Below are positions 9,599 to 17,992 of a stretch of DNA of 64,000 nt, piece by piece (position 1 is the first letter of the stretch; the number at the start of each line of letters is the position of its first letter). This stretch comes from an uncultured Collinsella sp. (GTDB taxonomy: Bacteria; Actinomycetota; Coriobacteriia; Coriobacteriales; Coriobacteriaceae). The translations under genes were made by a program, and so were the position numbers. Under the pieces are notes generated by a model that saw only the letters and a list, made by a program, of their open reading frames with translations, was not told the origin of the DNA and did no database searches. The stretch spans positions 1 to 64,000 of the forward strand of contig UQMU01000006.1 in assembly GCA_900542305.1 (NCBI GenBank), written 5' to 3'.

Positions 9599-9630
9599 AA
9601 AACCCGTCGCTTATGCGGCGGGTTTTTTCA
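9599..9630 (+). terminator. Terminator of tRNA-Asn
   Basis: Arms AAAACCCGTCGC (9599-9610) and GCGGCGGGTTTT (9615-9626), with one G-U pair and loop TTAT, are followed by a run of T residues. This is a classical intrinsic terminator. Confidence 0.88.
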
Positions 9631-9786
9631 TGCCGCGATCGCCGTTCGCGAACGTTACCGTATCAACATTTCGTGTCGAGGATGTAATCCCGAGGCCCGC
9701 CACCTCAACATGGCGCGGTCGTTGTAGAATATTGCAATGATTGCTCCCACGAGATGGTGCCGCGAGCACCAGATAAGGAGATTCTT

Positions 9787-10143
9787 GTGTCTGAGACCAT
9801 TAACGGCAGCCTGAGCGTCTCGAACGACGTTATTGCCGATATTGCCGGTTATGCCGCGATGACGTGCTATGGCGTCGTCGGTATGGCTGAGCAGCTCCAG
9901 GGCGCCGAGAGCGTGCGCCTGCTTGCCGGTCAGCGCCTCCGCAAGGGCGTGCTTGTCTCCGCCGACGAGAACGGCCTTACGGTCGATCTTCACGTCGTGC
10001 TCGAGAACGGCGTCAACATGAAGTCCGTCTGCCACAATCTTTCGAGCTCCGTTGCCTTCACTCTGCAGGAGATCGCCCAGATCGATCCCGCCAGCCTTAA
10101 GATCGGCATCCACATCGACGCGCTCAAGAGCCGTCTGAACTAG
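9787..10143 (+). CDS. Asp23/Gls24 family envelope stress protein (YloU-like)
   Basis: The small protein (118 residues) belongs to the Asp23/Gls24 family, whose members sit at the membrane and are linked to envelope stress. Family features seen are the start ETINGSLSVSNDVIADIAGYAA, the GVVGMAE segment and the C-terminal VGIHIDALK-like strand. The GTG at 9787 is preceded by AAGGAG at 9775-9780; an upstream in-frame ATG lacks a ribosome site. It lies directly before the DAK2/FakA gene and recG, the same order as yloU-yloV-recG in Bacillus. A second family member lies at 55853. Confidence 0.88.
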   Translation: MSETINGSLSVSNDVIADIAGYAAMTCYGVVGMAEQLQGAESVRLLAGQRLRKGVLVSADENGLTVDLHVVLENGVNMKSVCHNLSSSVAFTLQEIAQIDPASLKIGIHIDALKSRLN

Positions 10144-10170
10144 CATCCGAAAACGGAGATTCAAATACCC

Positions 10171-11832
10171 ATGATTGCAAAGACCATTCGCACCTGTTTT
10201 CCGATCGCTGCGGCTGCCGTTTCCGACAAGGCCGAGGAGATCAACAAGCTCAACGTCTTCCCCGTACCCGATGGCGATACCGGCACCAACATGTCGCTCA
10301 CGCTCGCCTCGGTGACCAAGGAGCTTTCTGCTCTTCCTGCCGACGCCGACATGGAAGCCATCGCCGGCGCCATCACCCACGGCTCCCTGATGGGTGCCCG
10401 CGGCAACTCCGGCGTCATCACCTCGCAGATTCTGCGCGGTGTGGCCGAGGGCCTCGTCTCTGCCGATGAGCCTATTACGGCTGCCAACATCGCCTTCGCC
10501 TTCCGTCGCGCCGTCAAGGTTGCCTTCCAGGCTGTCCGCAAGCCCATCGAGGGCACGATCCTCACGGTCCTGCGCGATGTCTCGACCAAGGCAGACGAGT
10601 GCGAGAAGAAGAAGTTCTCGGCCGAGGATGCGCTCGACGCCATCGTCGTCGAGGCCTACCAGTCCGTCGCTCGCACGCCCGACCTGCTGCCCGTTCTGAA
10701 GGAGAACGGCGTGGTTGACTCCGGCGCCTTCGGCTTTGCTATTTTCCTTGAGAACTTTGTTGCCGCCGCGCTTGGCCGCAGCACCGTTGTCGAGGATTTC
10801 TCCGCCACGTTTGATTCCGCTGGCTCTGCCCGCGACGCGGCCCTTGGTCGCGTTGAGATCGAGGCCAACGACGATTGGGAGGGCTCGGAGTTCCGCTACT
10901 GCAACGAGTTCCTGTTTAAGGCCGACGCCCCGTTTGACGAGGACGAGTGCCTTAAGTTCCTGGGTTCCATGGGCGACTGTGAGCTACTCGTGGGCGCCTA
11001 TCCCGACTACAAGATCCATGTGCACTCCAACACCCCCAACCTGGTGCTCGAGCACATGCTGCAGCTCGGTCAGATCTACGAGGTCTTTATCCACAACATG
11101 GAGATGGAGGCCCACGACCGTACCGCCAAGATTCACGAGGACCAGGAAAAGGCCGACGAGCCCGCCAAGGCGCTGGGCTTTGTCGCCGTTGCCGCCGGTT
11201 CCGGCGAGGCCGACATCCTCAAGTCCCTTGGCGTCGACGTGATCGTCTCGGGTGGCCAGACCATGAACCCCTCGACTGCAGATCTGCTGGGCGCGGTGGA
11301 CCAGGTCAACGCGACCTCGGTCATCATTCTGCCCAACAACGGCAACATCCGCATGGCTGCCGAGGCTGCCGCTTCTGCCTGCACGGACAAGAAAGTTGCC
11401 GTCGTTCCCACCAAGACCGTCCCACAGGCGTTCTCCGCGCTGTTCGCGGTCCTGCCCGATTCCGAGCTCGAGGACGCCGTCGCCGCCATGGTCGACGCCA
11501 TCAGCGAGGTCCGCGATGGCGAGGTCACCCGCGCCGTGCGCGACTCCAGTGCCTCTGACGGTTCTCCGATTCACTCCGGTGACGTCATGGGCATCATTGC
11601 CGGCTCCATCGATGTGGTCGGCTCCGACGTGAAGCAGGTCACGCTCGATTGTATCAACCGCATGCAGGAGGAAGAGGAAGGCGACGCGCTGACGATTCTG
11701 GCCGGCGAGGAGCTGTCCGATGAGGCCTTCCAGGAGATCGTCGACGCTATCGAGGAGGCTCAGCCCGATCTGGAGATTGACGCCCATCGTGGCGAGCAGC
11801 CGCTCTATCCCGTGATCTTCTCGATCGAGTAG
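10171..11832 (+). CDS. fakA: DAK2-domain fatty acid kinase, FakA/YloV type
   Basis: FakA phosphorylates fatty acids presented by FakB to acyl-phosphate, which PlsX/PlsY feed into phospholipid synthesis. The 553-residue protein has an N-terminal DAK2 kinase domain with NKLNVFPVPDGDTGTNM (about 25-41) and MGARGNSGVI (about 74-83), binding Mg-ATP. A middle domain and a C-terminal YloV/DegV-like domain follow. Length and order match Staphylococcus FakA. No fakB (DegV) gene is in the window, but plsX and acpP are encoded at 16603 and 17747. The substrate role is inferred from the family. Confidence 0.88.
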   Translation: MIAKTIRTCFPIAAAAVSDKAEEINKLNVFPVPDGDTGTNMSLTLASVTKELSALPADADMEAIAGAITHGSLMGARGNSGVITSQILRGVAEGLVSADEPITAANIAFAFRRAVKVAFQAVRKPIEGTILTVLRDVSTKADECEKKKFSAEDALDAIVVEAYQSVARTPDLLPVLKENGVVDSGAFGFAIFLENFVAAALGRSTVVEDFSATFDSAGSARDAALGRVEIEANDDWEGSEFRYCNEFLFKADAPFDEDECLKFLGSMGDCELLVGAYPDYKIHVHSNTPNLVLEHMLQLGQIYEVFIHNMEMEAHDRTAKIHEDQEKADEPAKALGFVAVAAGSGEADILKSLGVDVIVSGGQTMNPSTADLLGAVDQVNATSVIILPNNGNIRMAAEAAASACTDKKVAVVPTKTVPQAFSALFAVLPDSELEDAVAAMVDAISEVRDGEVTRAVRDSSASDGSPIHSGDVMGIIAGSIDVVGSDVKQVTLDCINRMQEEEEGDALTILAGEELSDEAFQEIVDAIEEAQPDLEIDAHRGEQPLYPVIFSIE

Positions 11833-11842
11833 GCAACTGCCC

Positions 11843-14020
11843 ATGTCCGAGCTGTGCTCCGTGCCGCGCGTCTCGGAGCGCTTTGCCCAGAGCAATGCGC
11901 TCGACGAGGATATCGCGCGACTCAAATATGTTTCTGGTAAACGTGAGGAGGCCCTTCGCCGTCTGGGAATTCGGACGGTGGGGGACCTCCTTCTCCATAT
12001 CCCTCATCGATACCTCGACTTTACCCGTTCGTGGTCCATCGAGATGGCGCCCATCGGTACCGTGTGCACCATCATCGCCACGGTCGACCGTATCGTCCAA
12101 AAGCAGCCGCGCCCGCGCATGCAGGTGACCGAGGTCTCACTTGTTGACGAGACGGGCGTGCTACAGGTCGCCTTTTTCCGCCAGCCCTGGATTGCCCAGC
12201 AGCTTAAGCAGGGCGACCGCCTGGCCGTGATGGGCAAGGTCGAGTTTGCCTACGGTTTTAAGCAGATGGCCTCGCCCCACTTTGAAAAGCTCGAGGACGG
12301 GCGCGCCGCAGGCACCATTCTGCCGGTCCATTACGTGAGCGATGGCGTGAGCCAGGCGTGGATGCGCCGCATCGTAAGCGGCGCGCTCGAGGTCGTCGGC
12401 AATCCGTTCGATCCGATTCCCGCACGCTTGCGCGTCAAGCGCCGCCTGATGAGCAATGCCCGCGCGCTTCGATCGATCCACTTTCCATCGAGTATGGCTG
12501 AGCGGGATATCGCGCGACGTCGCCTTGCTTATGAGGAGTGCCTTTACCTTCAGCTGGCGCTTCGCCTGCGCAACGATGGCGGCCTAGTCGATGTGGTGCC
12601 CTATGCCCACACCGCGGGCGAGCACCTGGCCGCACTCAAGCAAGCCCTGCCGTTTTCGCTGAGCGACGAGCAGGAGGTCGCGTTCCAAGATATCCTGCGC
12701 GATATGTGCGATGGCGGGCGTGTGATGAACCGCCTGCTGCTGGGCGATGTCGGTACCGGTAAGACCGCCGTTGCCGCCTGCGCGCTGGCTGTGGCTGCCG
12801 ATAGCGGCACGCAGGCCTGTGTTATGGCGCCCACGGGCGTGCTGGCGCGCCAATATGCCGATAAGACCGGCCCTCTGCTCTCTCAGTCCGGCATGTCCTG
12901 GGCGCTTCTGACGGGTGCCACGCCGGCCGCAGAGCGCGAGCGCATCCATGCACAGCTGGAATCGGGCGAGCTTGACGTGCTCTTTGGCACCCATGCGGTG
13001 CTTTCGGATGACGTTGCGTTCAAGCATCTGTCGCTTGTCGTCATCGACGAGCAGCACCGGTTTGGCGTCGGCCAACGTAACGCCCTACGCGCGAAGGGCC
13101 CCGGTGCCGATCTGCTCGTTATGACGGCAACGCCAATCCCGCGTACGCTGGCGCTTTCGGTCTACGGCGATCTGGACACGAGTATCATCCGCCATCGGCC
13201 CGTCCCTGGCGCTGGCGTGACGACACGCGTGCTCACCGAGTCGAGCCGCGACCTCGCCTATGGCGCCATCCGCGAGGCGCATGCAAAGGGCCAGCAGGCC
13301 TACGTGATTTGCCCACTTGTGGAGCCGAGTGATTCGGCCGATGAGCTGGAAGACGTACCTGGTATCGCCCGCGACGACGAGGGCCGCGTGACGGTCCCCG
13401 TGCCGCTGCACGATACGGCAACCGAGCTCGATCGCCTGCGTCTGGCGTTGCCGGGTCTTGTCATCGAGCGCCTTCACGGCCGCATGCCGGCGGGGGAGAA
13501 GGATCGTGTGATCGACGCCTTCAAGCGTGGCGAGATCGACGTGCTCGTCTCGACTACGGTGGTCGAGGTGGGCGTCGACGTGCCTAACGCCACCGTCATG
13601 GTCATCGAGAACGGCGAGCGCTTTGGGTTGGCTGCCCTGCACCAGCTGCGCGGTCGCGTGGGCCGTGGCAGCGTGTCGGGCACGTGCCTGGTCATGACGC
13701 ACTCCAAGGGCAACGGTGGCGCTTCGGCAGCGCAAGATCGCCTGCAATCGCTCGAAAACACTTCGGATGGCTTTACGCTCGCCCAAATGGACCTGCGTTT
13801 ACGCCATGAGGGCGAAATCCTGGGGTACCGCCAGCACGGCGGTGTGACCCTGCGCTTTGTCGACCTGGATGCCGACGAGGAGCTGATCGAGTGGGCCCAT
13901 TTGGACGCGGTCGAGCTCTTGCGGTATGCTTGTACGCTTGACTCCGTGGCGACGCGCCCCCTGCGCGACGCGGTCGCCATGCGTTATCGACATATTTTTA
14001 AGGAGGTCAGCGGAGGATGA
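11843..14020 (+). CDS. recG: ATP-dependent DNA helicase RecG
   Basis: RecG remodels stalled forks and branch-migrates recombination intermediates. The 725-residue protein has an N-terminal wedge/OB domain (about 60-150, including TVDRIVQKQPRPRMQ), a superfamily 2 motor with Walker A GDVGTGKT (about 305-312), the box VIDEQHRFGVGQR, TATPIPRTLAL, and a C-terminal helicase half with VGVDVPNATVMVIENGERFGL and the HQLRGRVGRG motif. Length is slightly longer than usual. It starts 10 bases after fakA and its stop overlaps the rsmD start by 4 bases (ATGA). Confidence 0.96.
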   Translation: MSELCSVPRVSERFAQSNALDEDIARLKYVSGKREEALRRLGIRTVGDLLLHIPHRYLDFTRSWSIEMAPIGTVCTIIATVDRIVQKQPRPRMQVTEVSLVDETGVLQVAFFRQPWIAQQLKQGDRLAVMGKVEFAYGFKQMASPHFEKLEDGRAAGTILPVHYVSDGVSQAWMRRIVSGALEVVGNPFDPIPARLRVKRRLMSNARALRSIHFPSSMAERDIARRRLAYEECLYLQLALRLRNDGGLVDVVPYAHTAGEHLAALKQALPFSLSDEQEVAFQDILRDMCDGGRVMNRLLLGDVGTGKTAVAACALAVAADSGTQACVMAPTGVLARQYADKTGPLLSQSGMSWALLTGATPAAERERIHAQLESGELDVLFGTHAVLSDDVAFKHLSLVVIDEQHRFGVGQRNALRAKGPGADLLVMTATPIPRTLALSVYGDLDTSIIRHRPVPGAGVTTRVLTESSRDLAYGAIREAHAKGQQAYVICPLVEPSDSADELEDVPGIARDDEGRVTVPVPLHDTATELDRLRLALPGLVIERLHGRMPAGEKDRVIDAFKRGEIDVLVSTTVVEVGVDVPNATVMVIENGERFGLAALHQLRGRVGRGSVSGTCLVMTHSKGNGGASAAQDRLQSLENTSDGFTLAQMDLRLRHEGEILGYRQHGGVTLRFVDLDADEELIEWAHLDAVELLRYACTLDSVATRPLRDAVAMRYRHIFKEVSGG

Positions 14021-14661
14021 GAATCATCGGCGGCGAATGGCGCGGTCGTAAGATCGAGGAGCCCCGTGGTCGCGATGTCACCCGCCCCACGACTGATCGC
14101 GTGCGCGAGTCGTGCGCATCTATGGTCATGTCGGCATTCGACTTCGATCTGGACGAGGTCCGCGTGCTGGACGCCTTTGGCGGCTCCGGTGCCTTAGGGT
14201 TGGAGATGCTCTCTCGTGGGGCCCGCTCGCTCACGACGTTTGAGATCGATCGCAACGCCGCGCGGCTCATTACCAAGAATATCGAGTCGCTGTGCCGCGA
14301 CCGCTCGCGCTGGCGCGTCGTTACCGGCGATGTGCTGGCGAGCGCCTCGCGCGGCCGCGTGCCGGGTGGTCCCTTCGACTTGGTCCTGCTCGACCCGCCC
14401 TACGCATTTGGCGCCGAGCCGGTCGAGGAGCTGCTGCAGAATCTTGCCCAGCAGGGCCTGCTGACATCAGGTGCCTATGCCCTTTTTGAGCATGCCGCCG
14501 CCGACGCGGGCGCGCATCCGGCCGGCTTTGAGACCGTGCGCGAGAAGCGCTATGGCATCACTTCGGTCGACCTGCTGCGCTGGGCCGACGATAGCAAGGA
14601 CGGCGGCACTGATGCTAACGAAAATGACGAGGCAGTATCCCCGGAGGACGCCCATGAGTGA
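14017..14661 (+). CDS. rsmD: 16S rRNA (guanine(966)-N(2))-methyltransferase RsmD
   Basis: RsmD methylates G966 of 16S rRNA. The 214-residue Rossmann-fold protein starts with the family motif MRIIGGEWRGRKI and has the SAM-binding LDAFGGSGALGLEMLSRGA segment and the catalytic motif LLDPPYAFG (DPPY). A C-terminal tail of about 20 acidic residues extends beyond the usual end and overlaps coaD by 8 bases. The rsmD-coaD pair is conserved across bacteria. Confidence 0.95.
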   Translation: MRIIGGEWRGRKIEEPRGRDVTRPTTDRVRESCASMVMSAFDFDLDEVRVLDAFGGSGALGLEMLSRGARSLTTFEIDRNAARLITKNIESLCRDRSRWRVVTGDVLASASRGRVPGGPFDLVLLDPPYAFGAEPVEELLQNLAQQGLLTSGAYALFEHAAADAGAHPAGFETVREKRYGITSVDLLRWADDSKDGGTDANENDEAVSPEDAHE

Positions 14662-15151
14662 CACTATTAATCGCGTGATCGTCCCGGGCACCTTCGATCC
14701 CATCACGTTTGGCCATATCGATGTGATCCGCCGTGCCCGCCGCATCTTTCCCAGCGTGATCGTCGCTGTTGCTGAGTCGCAAGGTAAAAACGGTGTAGGT
14801 ACCACGTTTATGCTCGATGAGCGCGTGGCGCTGGCCCGCGAGGCGCTCGGCGATATCGACGGCGTCGAGGTTCTGCCCTTTACCGGCCTCTTGGTCGACT
14901 TCGCTCGTGAGCAGGGGGCGGGGGCCGTGGTCAAGGGTCTGCGCGCCATGACCGACTTTGAGTATGAGCTGCAGCAGGCCGACCTTAACTATCGCCTGGA
15001 TAGCGAGCTGGAGTCCATCTTTGTCATGAGTGCGCCGCAGTACGGCTATATCTCGAGCTCGGTCGTTCGCCAGATCGCCTCGCTCGGCAGCGATGTATCG
15101 ACGTTTGTCCCGTCCAACGTGGTCGAAGCGCTCAAACATCGCTTTTCGTGA
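14654..15151 (+). CDS. coaD: Phosphopantetheine adenylyltransferase (CoaD)
   Basis: CoaD adenylates 4'-phosphopantetheine in coenzyme A synthesis. The 165-residue protein is of typical length. It shows VPGTFDPITFGHIDVI with the TxGH nucleotidyltransferase motif, VKGLRAMTDFEYELQ and the ISSSVVRQIA motif. The ATG at 14654 is the only start giving the family N-terminus; longer in-frame extensions lie inside rsmD and are rejected. Confidence 0.96.
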   Translation: MSDTINRVIVPGTFDPITFGHIDVIRRARRIFPSVIVAVAESQGKNGVGTTFMLDERVALAREALGDIDGVEVLPFTGLLVDFAREQGAGAVVKGLRAMTDFEYELQQADLNYRLDSELESIFVMSAPQYGYISSSVVRQIASLGSDVSTFVPSNVVEALKHRFS

Positions 15152-15175
15152 CGTTTCTTATTGCCTGGTGGCATG

Positions 15176-15184
15176 TGGTAAACT
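15176..15184 (+). promoter_or_regulatory. Extended -10 promoter candidate
   Basis: TGG-TAAACT lies 35 bases before the coiled-coil gene at 15220, in the 68-base gap after coaD. No convincing -35 is seen. It would drive the yceD-rpmF-plsX group. Confidence 0.4.
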
Positions 15185-15219
15185 AGCACGATGATATGTT
15201 ACCTATGAAAGGAGACCGG

Positions 15220-15717
15220 ATGCCGGGCGAGAATTTTCCTGGCGATAGGATCGTCAGCTTGGTCGATGAGCTCGAAGGGCTGATCGAGGAAGCCAAGCCG
15301 CCTTTCGGCAAGAACGCTCAGTTCAAGGTCATCGACGCCGACGTGTTCTTCAACATCCTCGACGAGATCCGCATGAGCTATCCCGAGGAGTGGCAGAAGT
15401 CCCGCCGTATCCTTAAGGAGCGCGAGGAGCTTATGGCTTCCGCCGCCGCTCAGGCCGATTCCATCATCGCTGACGCTCAGCAGCAGGCCCTCACTATTGC
15501 CGGTGAGCAGGAGATCGTCCGCCTTGCGCAGCAGCAGGCCGACGACATCCGCGATCGTGCCCAGCAGTACGAGCGCGAGACGCGTTATGCTGCCGAGGAC
15601 TACGCAGAGCAGGTCTTTACGCACCTGGAGGAGAACCTCAAGAGCCTGACCGGCACCGTTACCCGTTGCCGTCAGCAGCTCAACGAGGGTGCCGCCCAAC
15701 AGAACGGTCAGTGGTAA
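15220..15717 (+). CDS. SepIVA/DivIVA-like coiled-coil protein
   Basis: The 165-residue protein is mostly helical. A short N-terminal domain (about 1-65, with VSLVDELEGLIEEAKPPFG and VFFNILDEIRMSYPEEW) is followed by a long coiled coil rich in Ala, Gln and Glu (about 70-150). The ATG at 15220 follows AAAGGAG by 6 bases. Gene position is informative: in mycobacteria the cell-division factor SepIVA is encoded immediately upstream of the DUF177 (yceD) gene and rnc, as here. Such proteins are often auto-annotated as ATP synthase subunit B. A role at the septum or growing wall is inferred only. Confidence 0.65.
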   Translation: MPGENFPGDRIVSLVDELEGLIEEAKPPFGKNAQFKVIDADVFFNILDEIRMSYPEEWQKSRRILKEREELMASAAAQADSIIADAQQQALTIAGEQEIVRLAQQQADDIRDRAQQYERETRYAAEDYAEQVFTHLEENLKSLTGTVTRCRQQLNEGAAQQNGQW

Positions 15718-16271
15718 TGGCTGAGTTCCCGAGCGTTACCGTCGATCTTTCCGAGCAGCTCGAGTTTCCCGGAGATTCGTATCCGCTGACCGGTAAGGTC
15801 GATGTCTCCACCTACACGGTGGGCGAGAAGGAGTACCAGCTTCAGGACGGCATCGACTACGACGTTGTCTTTACCAATGCCGGTACCGGTGTCTTGCTCA
15901 CGGGCATGGTCCGCGCGCACGCCACCGGCGAGTGCGACCGTTGCCTGGAGCCCGCCTCGTTTGATATCGCCGGCGAGATCGAGGAGTTCTACCTCTTTGA
16001 GGAACCCGAGGATCCCGAGGCCTACGAGGACGGCTACGAGCTCCTGGGTGAGGACCGTATCGTCGATCTGGGTGAGCCCATCAATGACGCGGTCGTTATG
16101 GACACCCCGTTTGTGGTGCTCTGCAAGCCCGATTGCCGCGGTCTGTGCCCCACTTGCGGCTGCAATCTCAACGTCGAGCAATGCGATTGCGCCGCCCAGG
16201 CAGAGGCAGAATGGGCCGCTGCCACGGAAAATCCATTTGCAGCATTGAAGAATCTCAAGCTTGATGAGTAA
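15717..16271 (+). CDS. yceD: YceD family (DUF177) protein
   Basis: DUF177 proteins are encoded next to rpmF in most bacteria and are implicated in 23S rRNA/ribosome assembly. The 184-residue protein has the family core TGMVRAHATGECDRCLEPA, and a C-terminal four-cysteine cluster (CKPDCRGLCPTCGCNLN), which may bind zinc. An acidic stretch (EEPEDPEAYEDGYE) lies between. The ATG overlaps the previous stop by one base (TAATG), suggesting coupling. Confidence 0.9.
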   Translation: MAEFPSVTVDLSEQLEFPGDSYPLTGKVDVSTYTVGEKEYQLQDGIDYDVVFTNAGTGVLLTGMVRAHATGECDRCLEPASFDIAGEIEEFYLFEEPEDPEAYEDGYELLGEDRIVDLGEPINDAVVMDTPFVVLCKPDCRGLCPTCGCNLNVEQCDCAAQAEAEWAAATENPFAALKNLKLDE

Positions 16272-16276
16272 AACTG

Positions 16277-16285
16277 TGGTAGTAT
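16277..16285 (+). promoter_or_regulatory. Extended -10 promoter candidate for rpmF
   Basis: TGG-TAGTAT lies 50 bases before the rpmF start, in the short gap after yceD. The -35 region is poor (TTGATG is only 13 bases upstream). Confidence 0.35.
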
Positions 16286-16335
16286 CGCTACTTGCGCGTA
16301 ATCGCCACACTGGATAGTTCATAAGGAAGGTCACT

Positions 16336-16515
16336 ATGCCCGTACCTAAACAAAAGCAGGGTCGTATCCGCACTCACACCCGTCGTTCCGCCAACATGAA
16401 GATCTCGGCTGCGGCTCAGTCCACGTGCCCCCGTTGCGGCGCTGTCAAGCTTCCGCACCACGTGTGCCCCAGCTGCGGTTTCTACAAGGACCGCGAGGTT
16501 ATCGTTACCGAGTAA
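16336..16515 (+). CDS. rpmF: 50S ribosomal protein L32
   Basis: The 59-residue protein has the L32 start MPVPKQKQGRIRTHTRRSAN and the zinc-ribbon pattern CPRCG ... CPSCG (four cysteines), so this is the zinc-binding C+ form. AAGGAAGG lies 7 bases before the ATG. The yceD-rpmF-plsX order is widely conserved. A terminator separates it from plsX. Confidence 0.97.
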   Translation: MPVPKQKQGRIRTHTRRSANMKISAAAQSTCPRCGAVKLPHHVCPSCGFYKDREVIVTE

Positions 16516-16555
16516 CGGTATACTCTGGATGCGATGCCGTTCCAAATGGAACCAC

Positions 16556-16586
16556 AATGGCCGGCTCAATGAGTCGGCCATTTTTG
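16556..16586 (+). terminator. Terminator between rpmF and plsX
   Basis: Arms AATGGCCGGCTC and GAGTCGGCCATT (one G-U pair, loop AAT) are followed by TTTTTG. The plsX ribosome site begins almost at once downstream, so this may attenuate rather than end transcription. Confidence 0.8.
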
Positions 16587-16602
16587 TATAAGGAGCATGT
16601 AT

Positions 16603-17622
16603 ATGAGTAACGTTCGCGTTTGTGTAGACGTTGTGGGCGGAGACGAGAAACCTCAGGTCGTTCTCGATGGTATCGAGGCTGCGCTTGCCGCCGATCCCGA
16701 TATCGAGGTCTTGGCAGCTGGCCCCGCCGAAATCGTCAATCCCTTTGCCGCCTCCCATGCGCGCGTCGAGGCCCTGGAGGCACCCGACGTTATCGCCATG
16801 GATGACGATCCCATTCGCGCCGTGATGACCAAGCGTAAGTCGTCGATCGTGCTTTCTTGCCGCGCCATTAAGAAGGGCAACGCGGATGCGTTCTTCTCCG
16901 CCGGCTCGACCGGTGCCATGACCGCCGCTGCCACCGCCTACGTGACGCCGTTTAGGTATCAGGCCGAAGGCAAGAAGCAGCCGGTGCGTCCGTGCCTCAC
17001 CAATGCGTTGCCCAATCGCGCCGGCGGTCTGACGGTGCTGTGCGATATGGGCGCCAACCCCGATGTCGAGGTCGATGACATGGTACGTTTTGCCCAGATG
17101 GGTAGCGCCTATGCCCGCGTCGTCCTGGGCATCGAGCATCCCCGCGTGGGCCTGCTTGCCAACGGCACCGAGGACGAGAAGGGCTCCAACTTCACCAAGG
17201 CCTGTTTCCCTGCTATGAAGGCCGCCGTTCCCGGCTTTGTTGGTAACTGCGAGGGCACCGACCTCACCTCAGGTAACTTCGATGTCGTCGTTGCCGATGG
17301 CATGTCGGGTAATATCGCTCTCAAAGCTACCGAGGGCGCTGCCAAGTTTTTGCTGCAGGAGCTCAAGGGCGCCTTTATGGCCTCGCTCGGCACCAAGATC
17401 GCCGCGCTGCTCATTAAAAAGCAGATGCGCGAGATTAAGGCCAAGCTCTCTGGCGACGCCAAGGGCGGCGCGATTCTTCTGGGCCTGCGCGGCGTGGTCC
17501 TGATCGGCCATGGTGCCACCTCAGTCGAGGCTGTCAAAAACGGTACGCTCGCGGCGGCCGAAGCCGTGCGCGCCGGGCTGGTCGAGAATGTCGCCAACTC
17601 TATGGATGGTATCGTTTTATAA
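16603..17622 (+). CDS. plsX: Phosphate acyltransferase PlsX
   Basis: PlsX interconverts acyl-ACP and acyl-phosphate, the acyl donor for PlsY at the start of phospholipid synthesis. The 339-residue protein has the family features DVVGGDEKPQVVLDG at the N-terminus, SAGSTGAMTAAA and the central GNCEGTDLTSGNFDVVVADGMSGN region. The ATG at 16603 is chosen because AAGGAG (16590-16595) is 7 bases upstream; the in-frame ATG at 16597 is too close. With acpP downstream and fakA upstream it completes the acyl-phosphate route. Confidence 0.95.
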   Translation: MSNVRVCVDVVGGDEKPQVVLDGIEAALAADPDIEVLAAGPAEIVNPFAASHARVEALEAPDVIAMDDDPIRAVMTKRKSSIVLSCRAIKKGNADAFFSAGSTGAMTAAATAYVTPFRYQAEGKKQPVRPCLTNALPNRAGGLTVLCDMGANPDVEVDDMVRFAQMGSAYARVVLGIEHPRVGLLANGTEDEKGSNFTKACFPAMKAAVPGFVGNCEGTDLTSGNFDVVVADGMSGNIALKATEGAAKFLLQELKGAFMASLGTKIAALLIKKQMREIKAKLSGDAKGGAILLGLRGVVLIGHGATSVEAVKNGTLAAAEAVRAGLVENVANSMDGIVL

Positions 17623-17688
17623 GAGCGAGTTAGAGCGCTGTTATGTGCTTCGCGGTGCACGCCGTGGGGTAGAATCAGAACCGTGTCT

Positions 17689-17710
17689 TGGTACCGCCCG
17701 GGCGGTACCA
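17689..17710. promoter_or_regulatory. Perfect 22-bp palindrome upstream of acpP
   Basis: TGGTACCGCC followed by its exact complement forms an uninterrupted 22-base palindrome. It lies 14 bases after a possible -10 (TAGAAT, 17670-17675) and 37 bases before acpP. It could be an operator just downstream of the transcription start, or the stem of a weak terminator because ATTCTTTT follows. The perfect symmetry with no loop favours a protein site, but this is not proven. Confidence 0.55.
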
Positions 17711-17746
17711 TTCTTTTGGTATTCATGCACTATGAGAGGAAGCGCT

Positions 17747-17989
17747 ATGGACCGCTCCGAAATCTTCGACAAGATCGCCGAGGTCGCTGCTGACGTTCTG
17801 GGCGTCGATGTTGCCGAAATTAGCGAGGAGACCACCTTTGACGACCTCGATGCCAACTCGCTCGAGCGCCTGCAGCTGGTTACGGCTATCGAGGACGAGT
17901 TCAACCTCGAGATCGATGACGAGACCCTGCTCTCGCTCAACTCTGTCGCCGACGCCGTCGACGCTATCGAAGCTGCCAAGGAGGCCTAA
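17747..17989 (+). CDS. acpP: Acyl carrier protein
   Basis: ACP carries the growing acyl chain on a phosphopantetheine arm. The 80-residue, strongly acidic protein has the helix II motif DLDANSLERLQL, with the attachment serine at residue 38. The family usually has DSL; here it is NSL, a tolerated variation. The ATG at 17747 follows GAGAGGAAG by 4 bases. It sits between plsX and rnc, the standard order. Confidence 0.95.
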   Translation: MDRSEIFDKIAEVAADVLGVDVAEISEETTFDDLDANSLERLQLVTAIEDEFNLEIDDETLLSLNSVADAVDAIEAAKEA

Positions 17990-17992
17990 GTC

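Noticed and set aside
9500..9630. tRNA-Asn 3' end as an attachment site for an integrated element
   Set aside because: No integrase gene and no repeat of the tRNA end were noticed; the neighbours are core genes.
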